Part shown: piece after piece, positions 5,101 to 5,820 of the stretch
Numbering within the stretch: position 1 is the first letter of the stretch
Layout of the letters: the number at the start of each line of letters is the position of its first letter
Source of the DNA: Onthomonas sp964456525
GTDB lineage: Bacteria > Bacillota > Clostridia > Oscillospirales > Oscillospiraceae
NCBI GenBank assembly: GCA_964456525.1
Contig: CAYWAP010000063.1
Location: 1-5,820 of the forward strand
Length of the DNA: 5,820 nt
Direction of reading: 5' to 3'
Translations under genes and position numbers: made by a program
The notes under the pieces: model-generated
Seen by the model: the letters and a program-made list of their open reading frames with translations, nothing else
What the model was told of the DNA's origin: nothing
The model's database searches: none

Positions 5101-5820
5101 GCGCTGATTTCGGAGAAGACGGCGGATCTTCTGGGCTTGTCCGTTGGGGACAGCATCACCGTTATCTCGGGGGACGACCGGGGAACGGTGGAGATCACCG
5201 GCATTGTGGAAAATTACGTCCAGCACTATATTTACATGACCAAGGGCACCTACGAACAGGCCTTTGGCACCCAGCCCGATGACAACGAAATCCTCCTGTC
5301 CTATCCCGAGGACGCGGACTGGGAAACCTTCGGGAGCCGGCTGCTGGAGCTGGATTCGGTCAGCGGCATTTACTACGTGAGTGAGTCCGAGGACATGATC
5401 CGAAATCAGCTGAACGGCGTCTACCCGGCGGTGATCATCATCATCTGCGCCGCCGCCGCCCTGGCCTTCGTGGTGCTCTACAACCTGTCCAGCATCAATA
5501 TCACGGAGCGGCTGCGGGAGCTGGCCACGCTGCGGGTGCTGGGCTTCCGGGACCGGGAGATGAGAAGCTATGTGTTCCGGGAAAATCTGGTACTGACCCT
5601 GATCGGCATGGTGTTGGGGCTGATACTGGGGAAATTCTTCCACCAGTATCTCATCACCACCGTGGAGGTGGAGCTGGTCATGTTCGGCCGGTCTGCCCAC
5701 ACCCTCAGTTACGTTCTGGCTGCCGGATTGACGCTCCTCTTTGCCCTGCTGGTCAATGCCATCGCCGGGAAACGGCTGAGCAAAATCGACATGGTGGAGT
5801 CCCTGAAAACCGTGGAATGA
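2182..5820 (+). CDS. FtsX/MacB-like ABC permease with a very long extracellular coiled-coil insertion
   Basis: Membrane subunit of 1212 residues; family members without such an insert are usually about 400-850. Predicted order: short basic cytoplasmic start; TM1 about 21-40; first extracellular MacB-like domain about 44-228; coiled coil about 228-653; FtsX core 1 with TM2 (684-704), cytoplasmic EERTQIGGLKALGYS loop (710-724), TM3 (735-760) and TM4 (779-800); linker; TM5 (853-872); second extracellular domain about 877-1078; FtsX core 2 with TM6 (1081-1101), NITERLRELATLRVLGF loop (1106-1122), TM7 (1136-1153) and TM8 (1176-1194); C-terminal tail containing DMVESLKTVE. This is the duplicated 4+4 TM layout of large FtsX permeases. 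ATG 2182 is preferred because it is 4 nt after the ATPase stop and gives the typical KKVLNKDLMREIRK start; in-frame TTG 2158 and ATG 2161 would overlap the ATPase. The ribosome site is weak, fitting coupled translation. TGA is the last codon of the window. Substrate unknown; export, wall-hydrolase control or surface sensing are all possible. Confidence 0.93.
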   Translation: MAKKVLNKDLMREIRKTRSRFISIMMLVVIAVSFLFGLRMAAPDMEASMDAYLDQQELMDVHILSTLGLTQEDVEAVSQADGTLEAEGCYSVDALATGGSAQDTITVKAISLSESGINSPALTEGRLPEAADECLVEESLLTTLGLELGDTITLDTGTGTYEGALNQTVFTIVGTGQSPLYVSLSRGTSTLGNGSVSAIVMLSPEAYALDYFTDLYILVEGAAELNTYEDDYEELIDAYIEDLEEIQSQREEERTQEIKDEAQAEIDDAWSEYNDAQAEAEQELADAAQELEDAAQELEEGWQEYEDGLSELEDAAQQIAEAEQELADAKQTLEEGEQDYAEGYAQYEEGEQAYQEGLEAYESGYALYQDAVATLQDAQEQYQSMLDVYEAGEAAYADGLSQYEAGEASYEEGLAQYQAGEGAYEESLAQYEAGLAAWQSAADSLEAQRQALLESGLDEDAVDALLAEAQATLDQEKESLDQAQEILAESRTQLDETKALLDASRTQLDETKAQLAESRAELDAAKVQLAEAAEQIASGTEQLNENEQTLAASKAQLEESRAELDAAKAELEDARQELDEGWEEYESGLQELADARQQVEDSEAELADAYTQLVEGEQEYQDGLEEYESAKEEAEQELADARQEIEDAQSEVDSLSEAEWYVLDRSSNTGFASYQQDAQRMNKLAALFPTVFFLVAALVCLTTMTRMVEEERTQIGGLKALGYSKLDIARKYVGYGLAASLIGGVIGLVLGAVGIPWVIVTCWKVMYDYPGVSLTFSWPTAIVCMLAAVACCTIAVLVAALATLRATPATLMRPKAPEPGKRVWMEYLTFLWKRMSFSQKVTARNLFRYQKRFWMTVIGIAGCAALMVSGFGLRDSIMDVVDLQYEDISTYSAVLYIEDDLDEAEIEELTQAIGEESEIEDYASCYLTSVTLESSTYSLSGSLLAVEQPEDLEGFWTFRDRTTGESVEMESEGALISEKTADLLGLSVGDSITVISGDDRGTVEITGIVENYVQHYIYMTKGTYEQAFGTQPDDNEILLSYPEDADWETFGSRLLELDSVSGIYYVSESEDMIRNQLNGVYPAVIIIICAAAALAFVVLYNLSSINITERLRELATLRVLGFRDREMRSYVFRENLVLTLIGMVLGLILGKFFHQYLITTVEVELVMFGRSAHTLSYVLAAGLTLLFALLVNAIAGKRLSKIDMVESLKTVE
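3058..3231 (+). repeat. Copy 1 of a 58-residue internal duplication (residues 293-350)
   Basis: Aligned without gaps to residues 573-630, 34 of 58 residues are identical by hand count. Shared landmarks include QEL-x-EGW, EY-x-x-GL, ELADA and EGEQ. It lies near the membrane end of the first arm. Confidence 0.75.
3199..3492 (+). repeat. Fourteen tandem Tyr/Gly heptads (YxxGxxx type), residues 340-437
   Basis: Fourteen consecutive heptads begin with Tyr (Leu once, at 375) and usually carry Gly at the fourth place, for example YEEGLAQ and YEAGEAA. Between 389 and 430 there is a 14-residue super-repeat: position e alternates Glu and Leu in successive heptads. The pattern resembles the xxxLxxG heptads known from YhgE/Pip and some MmpL-like membrane proteins, with Tyr replacing Leu. 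The resemblance is by pattern, not by a profile search. Confidence 0.8.
3730..3758 (+). repeat. 29-bp perfect direct repeat, copy 1
   Basis: These 29 bases (coding for the ESRAELDAAK region) recur exactly at 3856-3884, 126 bp (42 codons, 6 heptads) downstream. Recombination between the copies would keep frame and heptad register. Confidence 0.85.
3856..3884 (+). repeat. 29-bp perfect direct repeat, copy 2
   Basis: Second copy of the repeat at 3730-3758, identical over 29 bases, in the same reading frame and the same heptad phase. Confidence 0.85.
3898..4071 (+). repeat. Copy 2 of the 58-residue internal duplication (residues 573-630)
   Basis: Partner of the segment at 3058-3231, offset by exactly 280 residues, that is 40 heptads. 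It lies near the membrane end of the second arm, so the two copies would sit side by side in an antiparallel hairpin. Confidence 0.75.

Noticed and set aside
3838..5700. Long open frame of 620 codons on the minus strand
   Set aside because: Rich in His, Gln, Gly and Pro with no recognisable domain. It is opposite clear FtsX membrane segments and loops, and the GC-rich codon bias explains the lack of stops.

Overview
The window looks like chromosomal DNA from a GC-rich anaerobic Firmicute, most likely a gut clostridium of the Oscillospiraceae type. This rests on the codon style, strong AGGAG-type ribosome sites, a clostridial-type flavodiiron protein, and a large FtsX-like ABC permease of a kind common in Clostridia. 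The taxonomic placement is inference; there is no rRNA or marker gene here.

Layout. (1) Positions 1-1052, minus strand: most of a flavodiiron protein gene (FprA family, O2/NO detoxification), cut by the left edge of the window. (2) Positions 1053-1475: a divergent intergenic region of about 420 bp. It holds a candidate promoter for each flanking gene, a GC-rich block of inverted repeats inside the presumed leader of the flavodiiron gene, and a strong hairpin just upstream of the ABC operon. (3) Positions 1476-2177, plus strand: a LolD/MacB-type ABC ATPase with all catalytic motifs intact. (4) Positions 2182-5820, plus strand: a 1212-residue FtsX/MacB-type permease that starts 4 nt after the ATPase stop and ends exactly at the window edge.

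The two ABC genes form a tight operon and should make a type VII (MacB/FtsX-like, mechanotransmission) ABC complex, with an ATPase dimer under the permease. The flavodiiron gene is a divergent neighbour with no evident functional link.

The most interesting object is an extracellular coiled coil of about 380-430 residues in the permease, between its first and second membrane segments. Its heptad register is unbroken for about 340 residues. One position (a) is almost always Leu or Tyr, and the next core position (d) is almost always Gly, Ala, Ser or Thr. All 15 Lys/Arg residues in residues 274-633 fall on the same heptad position (e). The first arm is almost purely acidic, while the second carries a regular basic stripe. 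Two 58-residue segments related to each other sit symmetrically around a probable turn at residues 456-466. Because both ends are anchored in the membrane, this points to an antiparallel hairpin roughly 25-30 nm long, enough to reach into or across a Gram-positive wall. The substrate or target of the system cannot be read from the sequence.
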